From the NCBI GenBank assembly GCA_030835825.1, contig JAURRA010000016.1, forward strand, positions 1 to 64,000: a stretch of 64,000 nt of DNA. The letters are read 5' to 3'. The stretch's first letter is position 1, and each line of letters begins with the position of its first letter. Made by a program: the position numbers and the translations under genes. Positions 26,996 through 36,366 of the stretch are shown piece after piece. The notes under the pieces were generated by a model, which did no database searches, was not told the DNA's origin, and saw nothing but the letters and a program-made list of their open reading frames with translations. This DNA is from Flavobacteriaceae bacterium. Its GTDB lineage: Bacteria; Bacteroidota; Bacteroidia; Flavobacteriales; Flavobacteriaceae.

Positions 26996-28458
26996 TAGGA
27001 CGCTGCTTGGTTTAGAAAGTGGTGAACGGTCTCGAAATCGTTAAAATCGAATCTCTCTCCGTTGATTTCTTGATAAGTTTCATGACCTTTTCCAGCGATC
27101 AAAATAATGTCGCCAGATTGTGCCAATTGCACAGCAGTCTTAATCGCTTGCTTACGATCGAGTACACAAACAGTTTTCTTATAATGCACTGGCGATACCC
27201 CAGCTTCCATTTCTTCAATGATAAGCTCAGGTACTTCTGTACGTGGATTGTCGTTAGTTAATATGACTTTATCACTGAGAGAGGTAGCGATGTGAGCCAT
27301 TTTTGGACGTTTGGCTCTATCCCTGTCTCCACCACAACCAACTACTGTTATCAAGGCTTCATTTTTGGTTCGTATCGCATTAATTGTATCTAGCACATTT
27401 TTTAAAGCATCGGGTGTATGGGCATAATCAACGATAGCGGTAATATGGTTTGGGGAGATAAAATATTGAAAACGACCAGTGACACTTTGCAGGCCACTAA
27501 TTCCTTTTAAAGCTTCCAAAGAATCCATCTTTAGCAAGATGGCTGTGCCATAAATCGCCAACAAATTATAAGCATTGAAGGATCCGATGAGTTGCGACCA
27601 AAGCTCGGCGTTGTTAATTTTTAGCAACAAACCTGTCAACTGATTTTCGATAATTTTACCTTTAAAATCGGCGGCAGACTTCAACGCATATGTAGCCACT
27701 TTTCCACGGCAATTTTGAATCATAAAAAGGCCGTTTTTATCATCTGAATTAACTAGTGCAAACGCATCCTTTGTCAAGTTATCAAACAGCCGTTTTTTGA
27801 TATTTCTATAAGTCGAAAAATCGCCGTGATAATCCAAGTGATCATGGGTCAAATTGGTAAATACGGCACCCTCAAAATGCAAGCCTGTAATTCGATCCTG
27901 ATCAATTCCATGAGAACTGACCTCCATAAAGCAATGTGTAAGACCAGACTGCACCATCTCATCTAATACTTCATTTATTGTGAGTACATCTGGAGTAGTA
28001 TGTGTGGCACCATAGGCTTTATCACCAACACAAACTTTTACCGTTGATATCAAACCTGATGGCGTACCATTCTTTTGAAATAATTGATAGAGCAAACTGG
28101 CCGTTGTTGTCTTTCCATTTGTACCGGTGATCCCAACAAGTTTTAACTTTTTAGAGGGGTGATCAAAGAAATTTGAAGCAACTACAGCTAATGCTTTTTG
28201 TGAACTATCGGTTTTGATATAGGTTACTGACTCGGAGATTTGTTCTGGGATAGACTCACAAATAACAGCCCTAACGCCGTTTTCAATAACCTGATCCAAA
28301 TAACATTGACCATCCGATTGGGTCCCTTTGATGGCAACAAACAAATCTCGAGGAGCTGTTTTTCTTGAGTCAAATTGAATGGTATTGATATCACAATCCG
28401 TTGTACCCTTAACAGAAATAATAGTTACTCCAAATAAAAGATCCTTCAAATTTCTCAT
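26995..28458 (-). CDS. murE: UDP-N-acetylmuramoyl-L-alanyl-D-glutamate--2,6-diaminopimelate ligase
   Basis: MurE adds the third stem-peptide residue. The 487-residue protein has the N-terminal UDP domain ([16 protein letters not shown]), the ATP loop [32 protein letters not shown] with the carbamylated-lysine region behind it, and DYAHTPDAL. The substrate-selecting motif near residue 400 is DNPRTE, the DNPR form that marks meso-diaminopimelate specificity rather than lysine. The wall is therefore predicted to be the mDAP type. The gene overlaps ftsI by four bases and mraY by one. Confidence 0.97.
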   Translation of the reverse strand: MRNLKDLLFGVTIISVKGTTDCDINTIQFDSRKTAPRDLFVAIKGTQSDGQCYLDQVIENGVRAVICESIPEQISESVTYIKTDSSQKALAVVASNFFDHPSKKLKLVGITGTNGKTTTASLLYQLFQKNGTPSGLISTVKVCVGDKAYGATHTTPDVLTINEVLDEMVQSGLTHCFMEVSSHGIDQDRITGLHFEGAVFTNLTHDHLDYHGDFSTYRNIKKRLFDNLTKDAFALVNSDDKNGLFMIQNCRGKVATYALKSAADFKGKIIENQLTGLLLKINNAELWSQLIGSFNAYNLLAIYGTAILLKMDSLEALKGISGLQSVTGRFQYFISPNHITAIVDYAHTPDALKNVLDTINAIRTKNEALITVVGCGGDRDRAKRPKMAHIATSLSDKVILTNDNPRTEVPELIIEEMEAGVSPVHYKKTVCVLDRKQAIKTAVQLAQSGDIILIAGKGHETYQEINGERFDFNDFETVHHFLNQAAS

Positions 28459-30458
28459 GTGATTTGAAGTTTAATTGATTGACCTTTAGTAATTCGCTTA
28501 CCCTGTTCAATAGATTGATTCACCACCTTACCACTTCCTTTAGCCTCGACCGTTAAACCCAAATTTTCCAAAACAGAAATCGCGTCCATTGCAGGCATTC
28601 CCAATACATTAGGCATTTTAAAGGGTTCGCCATTTGTGAAGCCTTGTAGTTTCGAATAATCGTCTCCTATTTCAGGACTGATACCATTGGCACCCTGCAA
28701 TATCACTTCGCGAGGTGTGCTCAGATAAATATGTTTAGCGATTTTCTCAAATACCGGTGCAGCTACGATATTGCCATAATACCCCTTTTCTACATTAGGT
28801 TTGTGGATTATGACTATACAAGTATATTCAGGCTTGTCGGCTGGAAAATAACCTACAAATGACGAGATATATCGATTTGACTCAATCCAATACTCCGTTT
28901 GGCAAGTTCCAGTCTTACCAGCTAGAGGATACTCAGGCATATCGATGTTATGAGCTGTGCCGTGATCGGAAGTCACCACGTTACGCATCATGCCTTTTAA
29001 GATCGCGGCGGTCTCGGGTTTGCAAATTCGAACTCCAGAAGCATCGGGACTAAACACCTCTATGGGTTTTCCGAAAGATTGGATGGATTCAACAAATCTA
29101 GGCTTAACTCTAACCCCATCGTTAGCAATAGCATTGTAGAAGGTCAAAACCTGCATTGGAGTCAGCTGGATCCCATATCCAAAAGACATCCAAGGCAAAT
29201 CGAGACCATCCCAATTCGCTTTATCGGATGGGTGGGTAATATATGGAGAGCCTTCCCCGAGTATGGGAATGTCCAATTTATCATTGAGTCCCATGGCGTA
29301 TAGGCCATCAACAAATTGGGCAGGATTATTGCGATAATTCTTATCTACGATTTGTACTATCCCTGTATTGGAAGACATCTCAAACGCCTCAGCAACTGTA
29401 ATTTCACCATAACCACCGCGCTTAGAATCCCGCACCTGACGTCCATAAAAACTCAGCACACCATCTTTGGTGTCAACCCGGTCGTTAGGAGATATCAAGC
29501 CTTGGTCGATTCCCACTGCCAAGGCCATTAACTTAAAAGTGGAGCCAGGTTCATGAGTTTCACCAACAGCATAATTCAATTTTTCATAATAGGTGCCCTT
29601 GGAAGTTCTGCCCAAATTAGAAATTGCCTTTATGGCTCCAGTCTTTGTTTCCATAACAATTACACTGCCGTGGTCGGCTTCGAATTGTTCGAGCTGACCA
29701 AGCAAGGAATAGTGGGCAATATCCTGTAAATTGACATCGATTGTAGTGTAAAGATCATAACCATCTCGAGGCTCTACCCTGTTGAAGTCTTCCAAAGGTT
29801 TCCACTGGCCTTGTCCAATTTTTTGCTTGAGTCTTTTACCATCAACCCCCTTCAAATAAGCTTGTCCAAAGGCGCCATCAATTCCAGGCCGTGTAACATT
29901 ACCATTTTCATCCGTGCGCTCATATCCAATGGTTCTTTTAGCCACACCTCCAAGCGGGTATTCTCGCACGGTACTTTGTGACACAATTAAACCACCCGCA
30001 AAAGCACCTTTATTCAGCAATGGGAAATTTGAAAATCTTACAAAGTCAGCATAACCTAGATTTCGGGCCAGACGCACATATTTGTCATTTTTAGACCGCG
30101 CCTGAACTAGCAATTGCTTGTAAAAAGAAGCTGGCTTGTTGAAATATCTGCCCAATGAGTCACACAGGGCATTAATATTTTGATTAAAAGATTTATTAGT
30201 AGGTGCGACAGGATCCACATGGATATCGTATTTCGGGACTGAGGTTGCCAATAAACTTCCATCCGAAGCCACGATATTACCTCGATTAGCATGAATGATG
30301 ACATTTTGAACAATCATTTCTTCAGCCTGAGATCTATAGGCGTCACCATCAACATATTGAATATTGAAGACCTGTACAACAACACCAACAGCGAAAACAA
30401 GCAGCCCCAAGGAGATGATTAGAAACTTTAACCTAATATGTTTGAGTGTTGTAGCCAA
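28455..30458 (-). CDS. ftsI: Septal penicillin-binding protein FtsI (class B PBP with PASTA domain)
   Basis: FtsI is the transpeptidase that cross-links septal peptidoglycan together with FtsW. The 667-residue protein has a short cytoplasmic start, one transmembrane helix (about residues 11-31), a PBP dimerisation domain and a transpeptidase domain. All three active-site motifs are present: STFK at 306-309, SSN at 362-364 and KTGT at 515-518. A single PASTA domain occupies about residues 607-667 (MPNVLGMPAMDAISVLENLGL). It abuts ftsL and overlaps murE by four bases. Class B status fits the lack of a glycosyltransferase domain. Confidence 0.96.
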   Translation of the reverse strand: MATTLKHIRLKFLIISLGLLVFAVGVVVQVFNIQYVDGDAYRSQAEEMIVQNVIIHANRGNIVASDGSLLATSVPKYDIHVDPVAPTNKSFNQNINALCDSLGRYFNKPASFYKQLLVQARSKNDKYVRLARNLGYADFVRFSNFPLLNKGAFAGGLIVSQSTVREYPLGGVAKRTIGYERTDENGNVTRPGIDGAFGQAYLKGVDGKRLKQKIGQGQWKPLEDFNRVEPRDGYDLYTTIDVNLQDIAHYSLLGQLEQFEADHGSVIVMETKTGAIKAISNLGRTSKGTYYEKLNYAVGETHEPGSTFKLMALAVGIDQGLISPNDRVDTKDGVLSFYGRQVRDSKRGGYGEITVAEAFEMSSNTGIVQIVDKNYRNNPAQFVDGLYAMGLNDKLDIPILGEGSPYITHPSDKANWDGLDLPWMSFGYGIQLTPMQVLTFYNAIANDGVRVKPRFVESIQSFGKPIEVFSPDASGVRICKPETAAILKGMMRNVVTSDHGTAHNIDMPEYPLAGKTGTCQTEYWIESNRYISSFVGYFPADKPEYTCIVIIHKPNVEKGYYGNIVAAPVFEKIAKHIYLSTPREVILQGANGISPEIGDDYSKLQGFTNGEPFKMPNVLGMPAMDAISVLENLGLTVEAKGSGKVVNQSIEQGKRITKGQSIKLQIT

Positions 30459-30779
30459 TTATTTTTCGATTACTATTATTTTCTCTGGCGGAGTTTGTCC
30501 AATTTCGAAATTCCTAACTTTCAATTTTTTGACTACCGCTGACTCCATTTTTATCTTCATTAGTCGGGCTCTCAAGTCAACAAATTCAGACCTCAACTCC
30601 TTAACTTGGTCATTCAATGCCGCAATACGATATACTTTCCGATCTGCGGAATGCGAACTCGCAATCATCACAAGAGCTAATCCCGATAAAAAGAAAATCA
30701 TCTTCCAATTCTTAAATGCATTATCGTTCACTAAAAATCTGCCCCGCAATACACTAAAAAGTTTCTCTTTCATCATCAT
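30459..30779 (-). CDS. ftsL: FtsL-like cell division protein
   Basis: This 106-residue protein has the layout of FtsL: a short basic cytoplasmic part, one transmembrane helix at about residues 26-42 (WKMIFFLSGLALVMIASS) and a heptad-like periplasmic coiled coil (about 50-95). FtsL proteins are poorly conserved, so the call rests on size, topology and position between rsmH and ftsI, the classical place. It belongs to the Bacteroidota FtsL-like family. Three consecutive ATGs leave the exact start open by two codons; the first overlaps the rsmH stop by four bases. Confidence 0.85.
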   Translation of the reverse strand: MMMKEKLFSVLRGRFLVNDNAFKNWKMIFFLSGLALVMIASSHSADRKVYRIAALNDQVKELRSEFVDLRARLMKIKMESAVVKKLKVRNFEIGQTPPEKIIVIEK

Positions 30780-31678
30780 GACTTAAGACGTTCTGCAATT
30801 CTCAATTTGGCACTTCTAGCTCTTCCATTTATTGCAATCTCAACTTTGGATGGAATAATAAGTTTCCCAACTTTACAAAAGGGAACAGACACGTTTCCAA
30901 AAACATCCTTTTCTGGTTCACCCTCAAACATGCCGTTTCTGATGAACCTTTTTACCAAACGATCTTCTAATGAATGATATGACATCAAACTGATACGACC
31001 TCCTGGCTTTATAATTGAAGGCAATTGAAGCAACAAGTCTTTTAGAGCATCAATTTCTTGATTGACTTCGATACGAATAGCCTGATATATCTGAGCCAAA
31101 ACCTTGTTTTCTCGTTTTCCTGGAATCAGTCTCTTTACCAAATTATTCAACTGTTCTGTCGTTTTTAATGGATTAACAACACGAGACCTGATAATATTAC
31201 CGGCCAATAGATTCGCTTGCCGCAACTCTCCATATTCTTTAAAAATAAACCGAAGCTGAGATTCATCATATTCATTTACAACCTGCATAGCCGATATCCC
31301 CTCGCTTTGATTCATTCTCATATCCAAAGCACCTTCGAATCGGGTTGAAAACCCCCTGTCGGCCTGATCGAATTGATGAGATGACACGCCCAAATCGGCC
31401 AATAGACCATCTACTTGATCAAAACCATGAAATCTCAAAAAACGCTTGGCGTATCTGAAATTCTGATGAATTAATAGAAATCGGTCATCATCAATACTGT
31501 TATTTAGGGCGTCGGCATCTTGATCGAAAGCAATCAATTTCCCTTCGGGCCCCAGCTGCTCCAGAATAGCTCGGCTATGCCCTCCTCCTCCAAAAGTTAC
31601 GTCAACATAAATCCCATTGGGAGCGACATTTAATCCCTCTACAGCTTCGTTCAGTAGTACAGGATTATGATAGCTCAT
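30776..31678 (-). CDS. rsmH: 16S rRNA (cytosine-1402-N4)-methyltransferase
   Basis: RsmH (MraW) methylates N4 of C1402 in the ribosomal P site with SAM. The chosen start is ATG 31678 (MSYHNPVLLNEAV), which matches the family N-terminus. A longer frame begins at 31777, but its extra 33 residues run inside mraZ and are not family-like. The 300-residue product has DVTFGGGGHSRAIL (SAM site), AFDQDADAL, LADLGVSSHQFDQADRGFS, and the C-terminal SYHSLEDRLVKRF and RARSAKLRIAE. It overlaps mraZ by 14 bases. Confidence 0.96.
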   Translation of the reverse strand: MSYHNPVLLNEAVEGLNVAPNGIYVDVTFGGGGHSRAILEQLGPEGKLIAFDQDADALNNSIDDDRFLLIHQNFRYAKRFLRFHGFDQVDGLLADLGVSSHQFDQADRGFSTRFEGALDMRMNQSEGISAMQVVNEYDESQLRFIFKEYGELRQANLLAGNIIRSRVVNPLKTTEQLNNLVKRLIPGKRENKVLAQIYQAIRIEVNQEIDALKDLLLQLPSIIKPGGRISLMSYHSLEDRLVKRFIRNGMFEGEPEKDVFGNVSVPFCKVGKLIIPSKVEIAINGRARSAKLRIAERLKS

Positions 31679-32132
31679 GGTTAGAATCATTTCCCATGAC
31701 TTGTTCAGCCAGATCAGCAAAACTGCCAGTGGCATCATCAATGGCTTGTTCATATTTGGCCTTATCCCATATTTCAAGGATATTTACAGCAGAAGACAAT
31801 ACGATTTCTTTAGAAAAGCCTGCAAATTCATACAGGTCCTTAGGCACCAATATTCTACCCGACGCATCCACATCCAGAACTCTTACGCCAGCCGTGAAGC
31901 GACGAATAAAATCGTTATTACTTTTCTTAAATCTGTTGAGTTGATTCACCTTGCTCATCATAGCTTCCCATTCTGACATTGGAAACAACTCCAGACAATT
32001 CTGAAACACAGCACGCTTCAAAACAAAGCCCTCGGAGAATGAAGACGCCATCTGCTTTTTTAAAGCCACGGGAAGCATCAAACGGCCCTTGTCATCAATT
32101 TTACACTCGTATGTTCCTATTAACGTGGTCAC
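31665..32132 (-). CDS. mraZ: Division/cell wall cluster transcriptional repressor MraZ
   Basis: MraZ is a DNA-binding protein of the AbrB/SpoVT double-swapped-hairpin fold that regulates the dcw operon from its own promoter. The 155-residue protein has two MraZ domains: the first with CKIDDKGRLMLPVALKKQ (about residues 10-27), the second with DVDASGRILVPKDLYEFAG (about 93-111), each keeping the D-x-x-G-R signature. It is the first gene of the minus-strand dcw cluster. Three direct repeats resembling MraZ operators sit 36-65 bases upstream. Length is normal. Confidence 0.96.
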   Translation of the reverse strand: MTTLIGTYECKIDDKGRLMLPVALKKQMASSFSEGFVLKRAVFQNCLELFPMSEWEAMMSKVNQLNRFKKSNNDFIRRFTAGVRVLDVDASGRILVPKDLYEFAGFSKEIVLSSAVNILEIWDKAKYEQAIDDATGSFADLAEQVMGNDSNHELS

Positions 32133-32151
32133 TATTTACTTTTTGAATACC

Positions 32152-32159
32152 CAAATCTA
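32152..32159 (-). promoter_or_regulatory. -7 box (TAGATTTG) for mraZ and the dcw cluster
   Basis: The minus strand reads TAGATTTG, a full TAnnTTTG match, 20 bases upstream of the mraZ ATG. The -33 position falls within the MraZ-box-like repeats and has no TTTG. Confidence 0.6.
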
Positions 32160-32167
32160 CAAAAGAT

Positions 32168-32197
32168 TTACCACTTTTTACCACTCATTCCCACTTT
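32168..32197 (-). promoter_or_regulatory. MraZ-box-like operator: three GTGG repeats at 10-bp spacing
   Basis: On the minus strand three units AGTGGGAATG, AGTGGTAAAA and AGTGGTAAAT follow each other with an exact 10-bp period. MraZ is known to bind direct repeats of TGGGN separated by five bases upstream of its gene. Only the first unit has the full TGGG here; the others read TGGT. The site lies 9 bp from the -7 box and covers the -33 region, which fits autorepression. Confidence 0.75.
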
Positions 32198-32409
32198 GTT
32201 CATAAGTTTTTTAAATATTGGGGAGTCAGCCTATCCATTAGAATATAATTTAAAATTAAATACTTATAAATCAGTATTTTAAAATTTACACTGAAGTGGG
32301 AGAAAATATATTCAAATGGGTTAATACAAGTAATCGCGACAGAAAGTAACAGATTCTATGATAAGTATTAAGGTCAATTTCCTTCAGTTTAGGCTAACAA
32401 TAAATTGCT

Positions 32410-32417
32410 TAGATTTG
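32410..32417 (+). promoter_or_regulatory. -7 box (TAGATTTG) for the alpha/beta hydrolase gene
   Basis: TAGATTTG ends 23 bases before the ATG at 32441. TTTA at 32388-32391 is a near match to the -33 TTTG at 18-bp spacing. Confidence 0.5.
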
Positions 32418-32440
32418 CATCAATCGATTAAATGACCTAA

Positions 32441-33205
32441 ATGGCTTTAGATTTGAAAAAGAGTGCCCATTGCGAGTTTCTTGAGGCCGGCACAGGCCGA
32501 CCAATTGTAGTACTCCACGGACTTATGGGAGGGCTAAGTAATTTCCAAGGCGTAACCGATTATTTTGGATCGAATGGGTATCGGGTTATCATTCCAGAAC
32601 TACCGCTCTACACGACCAATTTGCTCAAAACTAATGTCAAGTACTTTGCACAATTTCTAAATAATTTTATTGATGAGCTCGGTCTTGAAGATGTCATTTT
32701 ACTGGGCAATTCCTTAGGTGGTCACATCGCTTTACTTCACACTTTTTTATATCCCAGAAATGTTAAAGGGATGGTCATTACCGGAAGTTCAGGGCTATAT
32801 GAAAATTCACTGGGAGGCGGATACACCAAAAGAAGCGACTACAATGTAATCAAACAAAAAGCCCAGGAAGTTTTCTATGACCCAGCTATTGCTACCAAGG
32901 AAATCGTTGATGAAGTTTACGAAACGGTCAACGACAGAAATAAATTAATCAAAACGCTTGCGCTGGCTAAAAGTGCTATTCGTCATAATATGGCTAAAGA
33001 TTTGCCTAAAATCCAAACACCAAGTTGTATTATTTGGGGTCGAGACGATAAAGTTACTCCCCCCAATGTCGCTGAAGATTTTGACGCCCTACTACCCAAT
33101 TCCGATCTTTTTTGGATTGACAAATGCGGCCATGCGGCCATGATGGAGCATCCCGAAGAATTTAACACCATATTACACGGCTGGCTCAAGTCGCGAAACC
33201 TTTAA
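32441..33205 (+). CDS. Alpha/beta-fold hydrolase
   Basis: The 254-residue protein belongs to the alpha/beta hydrolase superfamily. It has the oxyanion loop VVLHGLMGG (about 23-31), nucleophile elbow GNSLGG with Ser91, acid residue in WGRDDKVTPP (about 205) and catalytic His in KCGHAAMMEHP near the C-terminus. A complete triad is therefore visible. It resembles the MhpC/BphD-like branch, but the substrate cannot be told. There is no signal peptide, so it is cytoplasmic. It is followed by engB after 11 bases and may share its transcript, an arrangement I recall from other flavobacteria. Confidence 0.9.
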   Translation: MALDLKKSAHCEFLEAGTGRPIVVLHGLMGGLSNFQGVTDYFGSNGYRVIIPELPLYTTNLLKTNVKYFAQFLNNFIDELGLEDVILLGNSLGGHIALLHTFLYPRNVKGMVITGSSGLYENSLGGGYTKRSDYNVIKQKAQEVFYDPAIATKEIVDEVYETVNDRNKLIKTLALAKSAIRHNMAKDLPKIQTPSCIIWGRDDKVTPPNVAEDFDALLPNSDLFWIDKCGHAAMMEHPEEFNTILHGWLKSRNL

Positions 33206-33216
33206 AACTAAGCCTT

Positions 33217-33816
33217 ATGCGCATCACATCCGCAGAATTTGTGATCAGCAATCAAGAGGTGTCAAAGTGCCCGCAACACAAGATGCCCGAGTATGCTTTT
33301 ATTGGCCGGAGCAATGTAGGCAAGTCATCGCTGATCAATATGCTAATGGAGCGGAAGCAGTTAGCCAAAACTTCAGGACGACCGGGCAAAACCCAGCTTA
33401 TCAATCACTTTTTGATTAACGCTAACTGGTATTTGGTCGACTTACCTGGTTACGGTTATGCTAGAGTATCAAAATCTGCCAAAAAGATTTTTCAAAAATT
33501 CATCACTAATTATTTCGACAAGCGCAAGCAATTGGTATCCGCTTTTGTGTTGATTGATATAAGACATAAGCCGCAGCCTATTGATATGGAATTTCAGACT
33601 TGGCTGGGTGAAAACCACATTCCCTTTGCTCTAGTATTTACCAAGGCCGATAAATTGAAAGCCGAGGAAATCACCCGTAATGTGACTGCTTATCAGGCCG
33701 AATTGCTTCAAACCTGGGAAACATGTCCCCCCCATTTTATCACCTCTGCAGCCCATGGCACAGGACGTGAAGAATTGTTGGAATACATCCATCAAATCAA
33801 TGAGACTTTAAGCTAA
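33217..33816 (+). CDS. engB: Ribosome biogenesis GTP-binding protein YsxC/EngB
   Basis: EngB is an essential GTPase that helps assemble the 50S subunit. The 199-residue protein contains the Ras-like G motifs: G1 GRSNVGKSS at 30-38, G2 threonine in KTSGRPGKTQ, G3 DLPGYG, G4 TKADK and a G5-like TSAAHG. Length equals the family norm. It lies 11 bases behind the alpha/beta hydrolase gene and overlaps the convergent phosphatase gene by four bases. No terminator is visible between them. Confidence 0.96.
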   Translation: MRITSAEFVISNQEVSKCPQHKMPEYAFIGRSNVGKSSLINMLMERKQLAKTSGRPGKTQLINHFLINANWYLVDLPGYGYARVSKSAKKIFQKFITNYFDKRKQLVSAFVLIDIRHKPQPIDMEFQTWLGENHIPFALVFTKADKLKAEEITRNVTAYQAELLQTWETCPPHFITSAAHGTGREELLEYIHQINETLS

Positions 33817-35486
33817 TTCCCGAGTGCTTTAACTAAGACTTGACCCGAGACTCCATTGGGTTGAGCAACGCCTAACATTGAGGTGATAGTTGGAGCAATA
33901 TCTTCGATTAAAGATGGTTCGAAAGTACTGCCATGGGCTATTCCAGCACCAAAAAACAGTAAAGGCACATGTGTATCATATTGAAATCCAGAGCCATGAG
34001 TTGTACCTGTCTCACTGTATTTCGCAATATGTGATGGATTTAGAGCTATTATCACATCTCCCGACCTGGACTCACTAAAACCTTTTTGAAGTTTATGCGC
34101 CAGTCCTTCTTCAAAGTAACTAGTCGTCATATCATTAGCGGTATAGGTTTCAAAGACTTGAGGCAAGTTTTGAGCAAAATTGGCCAAATTCTCCTGCACT
34201 GAAGTTAATTCCAAGTTTCTTTCTGAAATCAATTTCCTATTCAAGAAAACCTGAAAATTACTAATATTATCAATCCAATTGCCCTGACCATATTCAGACA
34301 CCATATACTCTGTGAGTGCAGTTTTCATCAGATCCATGTCTATATATCCCGCAGGTATTTTTACTGATTTAAGATAATTTGGAACCTGTACCGCGCCATG
34401 ATCAGCTGTCAAAAAAACCGTGTAGCTCCCTTGACCCACCCTCTCGTCAAGAAAAGTGAACAATCGCTCCAAATCGCGATCCAGACGAATGTAAGTGTCT
34501 TCAGTTTCAACAGCGTTAACTCCAAAATTATGCCCTATGTAGTCTGTACTCGAATAACTCACAGTCAAAACATCAGTAACCTCATCGGCACCTAGAGATT
34601 CTCCCAGTATAGCTGCAATGGCAAAATCGGTTGTTAGACTATTTCCAAATGGTGTGGTTTTCAAGATATCATAGCCCTTATTTTGAGATGAGAGGTTTTT
34701 TAAATCATAGGGAAAAGTGGGCGTAGCTTTCCCCTTAAATCCACCTTCGAAGGGATTTAAATCCGGCCCACTTTGGAGGTAGGTGGAAATATCTTCTGCA
34801 GTATCCCATACTGTCAAATAATCATCAGGATGTCTTTCATTGTTAAAACTGACCACCCATGAAGGCAATTGATCCATATAAAAATCGCTAGTCACCCAAT
34901 TTCCTTCTGCCCCTCCAATAAACCAATAAGCACCGCTAGCAGTATGTCCGGCTGGCAAAATAGCACCGCGATCTTTGATGGCAATTCCAATCGTTTTACC
35001 TCTAAATTGGGTGTGAAGTCTGTTTTGATCGGCAAAACTAGTAACCATCATTCTGGAAGGTGACTTTTGACCATCCTTACTTTTGGTCCCTAATGCGTTA
35101 TAATTATCATCATCAACGCAATAGATCATTTCACCTGTAGTTCTATCATACCAATCATTGGAAATAATTCCGTGATACTTTGGAGTAGTTCCAGTATATA
35201 CAGAGGCATGTCCGGGAGCTGTATAGGTTGGGACATAGTCAAAATAATTATTTTTAAAATTAAATCCTTCCTGTATCATTCTTTTGAATCCTCCCTCTCC
35301 AAAACGAGAATCATATCGTGTCAAGTAATCATATCTCATTTGATCAACTACAATTCCGACAACTAGTTTAGTTTTAGTAGGAGGGGCTAAAGTTTTGGGC
35401 ATGGCATTGATATTCAAACCCTCAGTCTCCGCTGCAACAGCAAACTGAAATCCAAATAATACGGCCAAAGTAAAGTTAAGTTTCAT
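33813..35486 (-). CDS. pafA: PafA-like periplasmic alkaline phosphatase
   Basis: The 557-residue product from ATG 35486 has a signal peptide (MKLNFTLAVLFGFQFAVAA), so it should be exported; the frame opens six codons earlier, but that start lengthens the signal. It is an alkaline phosphatase superfamily enzyme with PafA-like motifs: Asp48 in VVDQM, nucleophile Thr89 in YTAPGHASV, a KDRGA segment giving the Lys/Arg pair of PafA monoesterases, zinc ligands in SSTDYIGH and TADHG, and a late His in THGSG. The Thr nucleophile and Lys/Arg pair favour phosphate monoesters over diesters. PafA enzymes scavenge phosphate from organic esters. Confidence 0.87.
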   Translation of the reverse strand: MKLNFTLAVLFGFQFAVAAETEGLNINAMPKTLAPPTKTKLVVGIVVDQMRYDYLTRYDSRFGEGGFKRMIQEGFNFKNNYFDYVPTYTAPGHASVYTGTTPKYHGIISNDWYDRTTGEMIYCVDDDNYNALGTKSKDGQKSPSRMMVTSFADQNRLHTQFRGKTIGIAIKDRGAILPAGHTASGAYWFIGGAEGNWVTSDFYMDQLPSWVVSFNNERHPDDYLTVWDTAEDISTYLQSGPDLNPFEGGFKGKATPTFPYDLKNLSSQNKGYDILKTTPFGNSLTTDFAIAAILGESLGADEVTDVLTVSYSSTDYIGHNFGVNAVETEDTYIRLDRDLERLFTFLDERVGQGSYTVFLTADHGAVQVPNYLKSVKIPAGYIDMDLMKTALTEYMVSEYGQGNWIDNISNFQVFLNRKLISERNLELTSVQENLANFAQNLPQVFETYTANDMTTSYFEEGLAHKLQKGFSESRSGDVIIALNPSHIAKYSETGTTHGSGFQYDTHVPLLFFGAGIAHGSTFEPSLIEDIAPTITSMLGVAQPNGVSGQVLVKALGN

Positions 35487-35585
35487 GATTAAAATTTTTA
35501 GCAAGTTAAATAAAATATGAATAAAACATGATGTCCGTTACCGTTAAAACTTATGCTAAAAGACTTCGAAACGAGCTTTTTTCAT

Positions 35586-35593
35586 TAGGTTTG
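35586..35593 (+). promoter_or_regulatory. -7 box (TAGGTTTG) for mlaE-mlaF
   Basis: TAGGTTTG matches TAnnTTTG and lies 32 bases before the TTG start of mlaE. The -33 element is weak (TTCG near 35565). Confidence 0.4.
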
Positions 35594-35625
35594 TGTCTAG
35601 ATCAAAACAGTAAATATTTCAGATA

Positions 35626-36366
35626 TTGTTCCGCACCTTGCATCATATAGGCTCATATTTTTTAATGATAAAAAATATGTTTTTCAAACCCACAAAATGG
35701 ACTGTTATGCGTGGTTTGATACTTCGAGATATAGACGATTTGATCATAGGTTCTTTTGGTATCGTGGCATTTATTTCGTTTTTCGTTGGTGGGGTCGTAA
35801 CCATTCAAACGGCTTTAAACATTAATAGTCCTTTGATTCCTCAATATCTGGTTGGTTTTGCAACCCGTCAATCGGTCATTTTAGAATTTGCGCCTACTTT
35901 TATTTCAATTATTATGGCAGGTAAGGTAGGATCTTTTATCACTTCAAGCATTGGCACCATGCGAGTAACCGAGCAAATTGACGCCCTTGAAGTGATGGGC
36001 ATCAACGCCATTAATTATTTAGTTTTCCCGAAAACCATAGCCTTGTTACTCTATCCATTTCTGATCTCTATTGCGATGTTCTTAGGAGTTTTAGGTGGTA
36101 TGGCCGCCTGTTATTACGGAGGATTTACCTCGGTTAGTGATTACATATGGGGTGTTCAATTAGATTTTATTCCCTTTCATTTGGCATATGCCTTTATCAA
36201 GACCTTTGTTTTTGCATTCCTACTTGCCACCATACCATCATATCACGGTTATTTTATGAAAGGGGGTGCTTTAGAGGTTGGGAAAGCGAGTACCACATCT
36301 TTTGTTTGGACGAGTGTGGCCATTATTCTATCCAATTACATCATCACTCAATTAATTTTAAGCTAA
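35626..36366 (+). CDS. mlaE: MlaE-family lipid transport ABC permease
   Basis: This is the membrane permease of an Mla-type ABC system that moves phospholipids between the inner membrane and an MCE protein. The 246-residue protein has about five hydrophobic helices. It has the MlaE features VVTIQTALNI, EFAPTFISIIMAGKVGSFITSSIGTMRVTEQIDALEVMGINAI and VFPKTIAL. The start is TTG 35626, since the in-frame stop at 35611 excludes anything longer and the first internal ATGs would cut the amphipathic N-terminal helix. The stop shares a base with mlaF (TAATG). No MCE substrate-binding gene is in this window. Confidence 0.92.
   Translation: MFRTLHHIGSYFLMIKNMFFKPTKWTVMRGLILRDIDDLIIGSFGIVAFISFFVGGVVTIQTALNINSPLIPQYLVGFATRQSVILEFAPTFISIIMAGKVGSFITSSIGTMRVTEQIDALEVMGINAINYLVFPKTIALLLYPFLISIAMFLGVLGGMAACYYGGFTSVSDYIWGVQLDFIPFHLAYAFIKTFVFAFLLATIPSYHGYFMKGGALEVGKASTTSFVWTSVAIILSNYIITQLILS

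Larger units (their letters stand above)
32133..32440. other. Divergent regulatory region between mraZ and the alpha/beta hydrolase gene
   Basis: This 308-bp region has no gene. Its left part holds the mraZ -7 box and MraZ-box-like repeats, and its right end holds a -7 box for the hydrolase gene. In the middle, plus-strand TGGGA (32297) and TGGGT (32317) stand 20 bp apart and could be further half sites, but two short matches in AT-rich DNA mean little. Confidence 0.7.

Noticed and set aside
31679-31777. 33-codon N-terminal extension of rsmH
   Set aside because: It lies inside mraZ and is not family-like; MSYHNPVLL at 31678 is the conserved start.
32297-32321. Two TGGGN half sites 20 bp apart as a second MraZ operator
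   Set aside because: Spacing does not match the known 10-bp period and two 5-mers are expected by chance in 300 bases.
36147-36365. 73-codon N-terminal extension of the mlaF frame
   Set aside because: It lies wholly within mlaE in another frame and has no ABC-family similarity; ATG 36366 gives the normal start.
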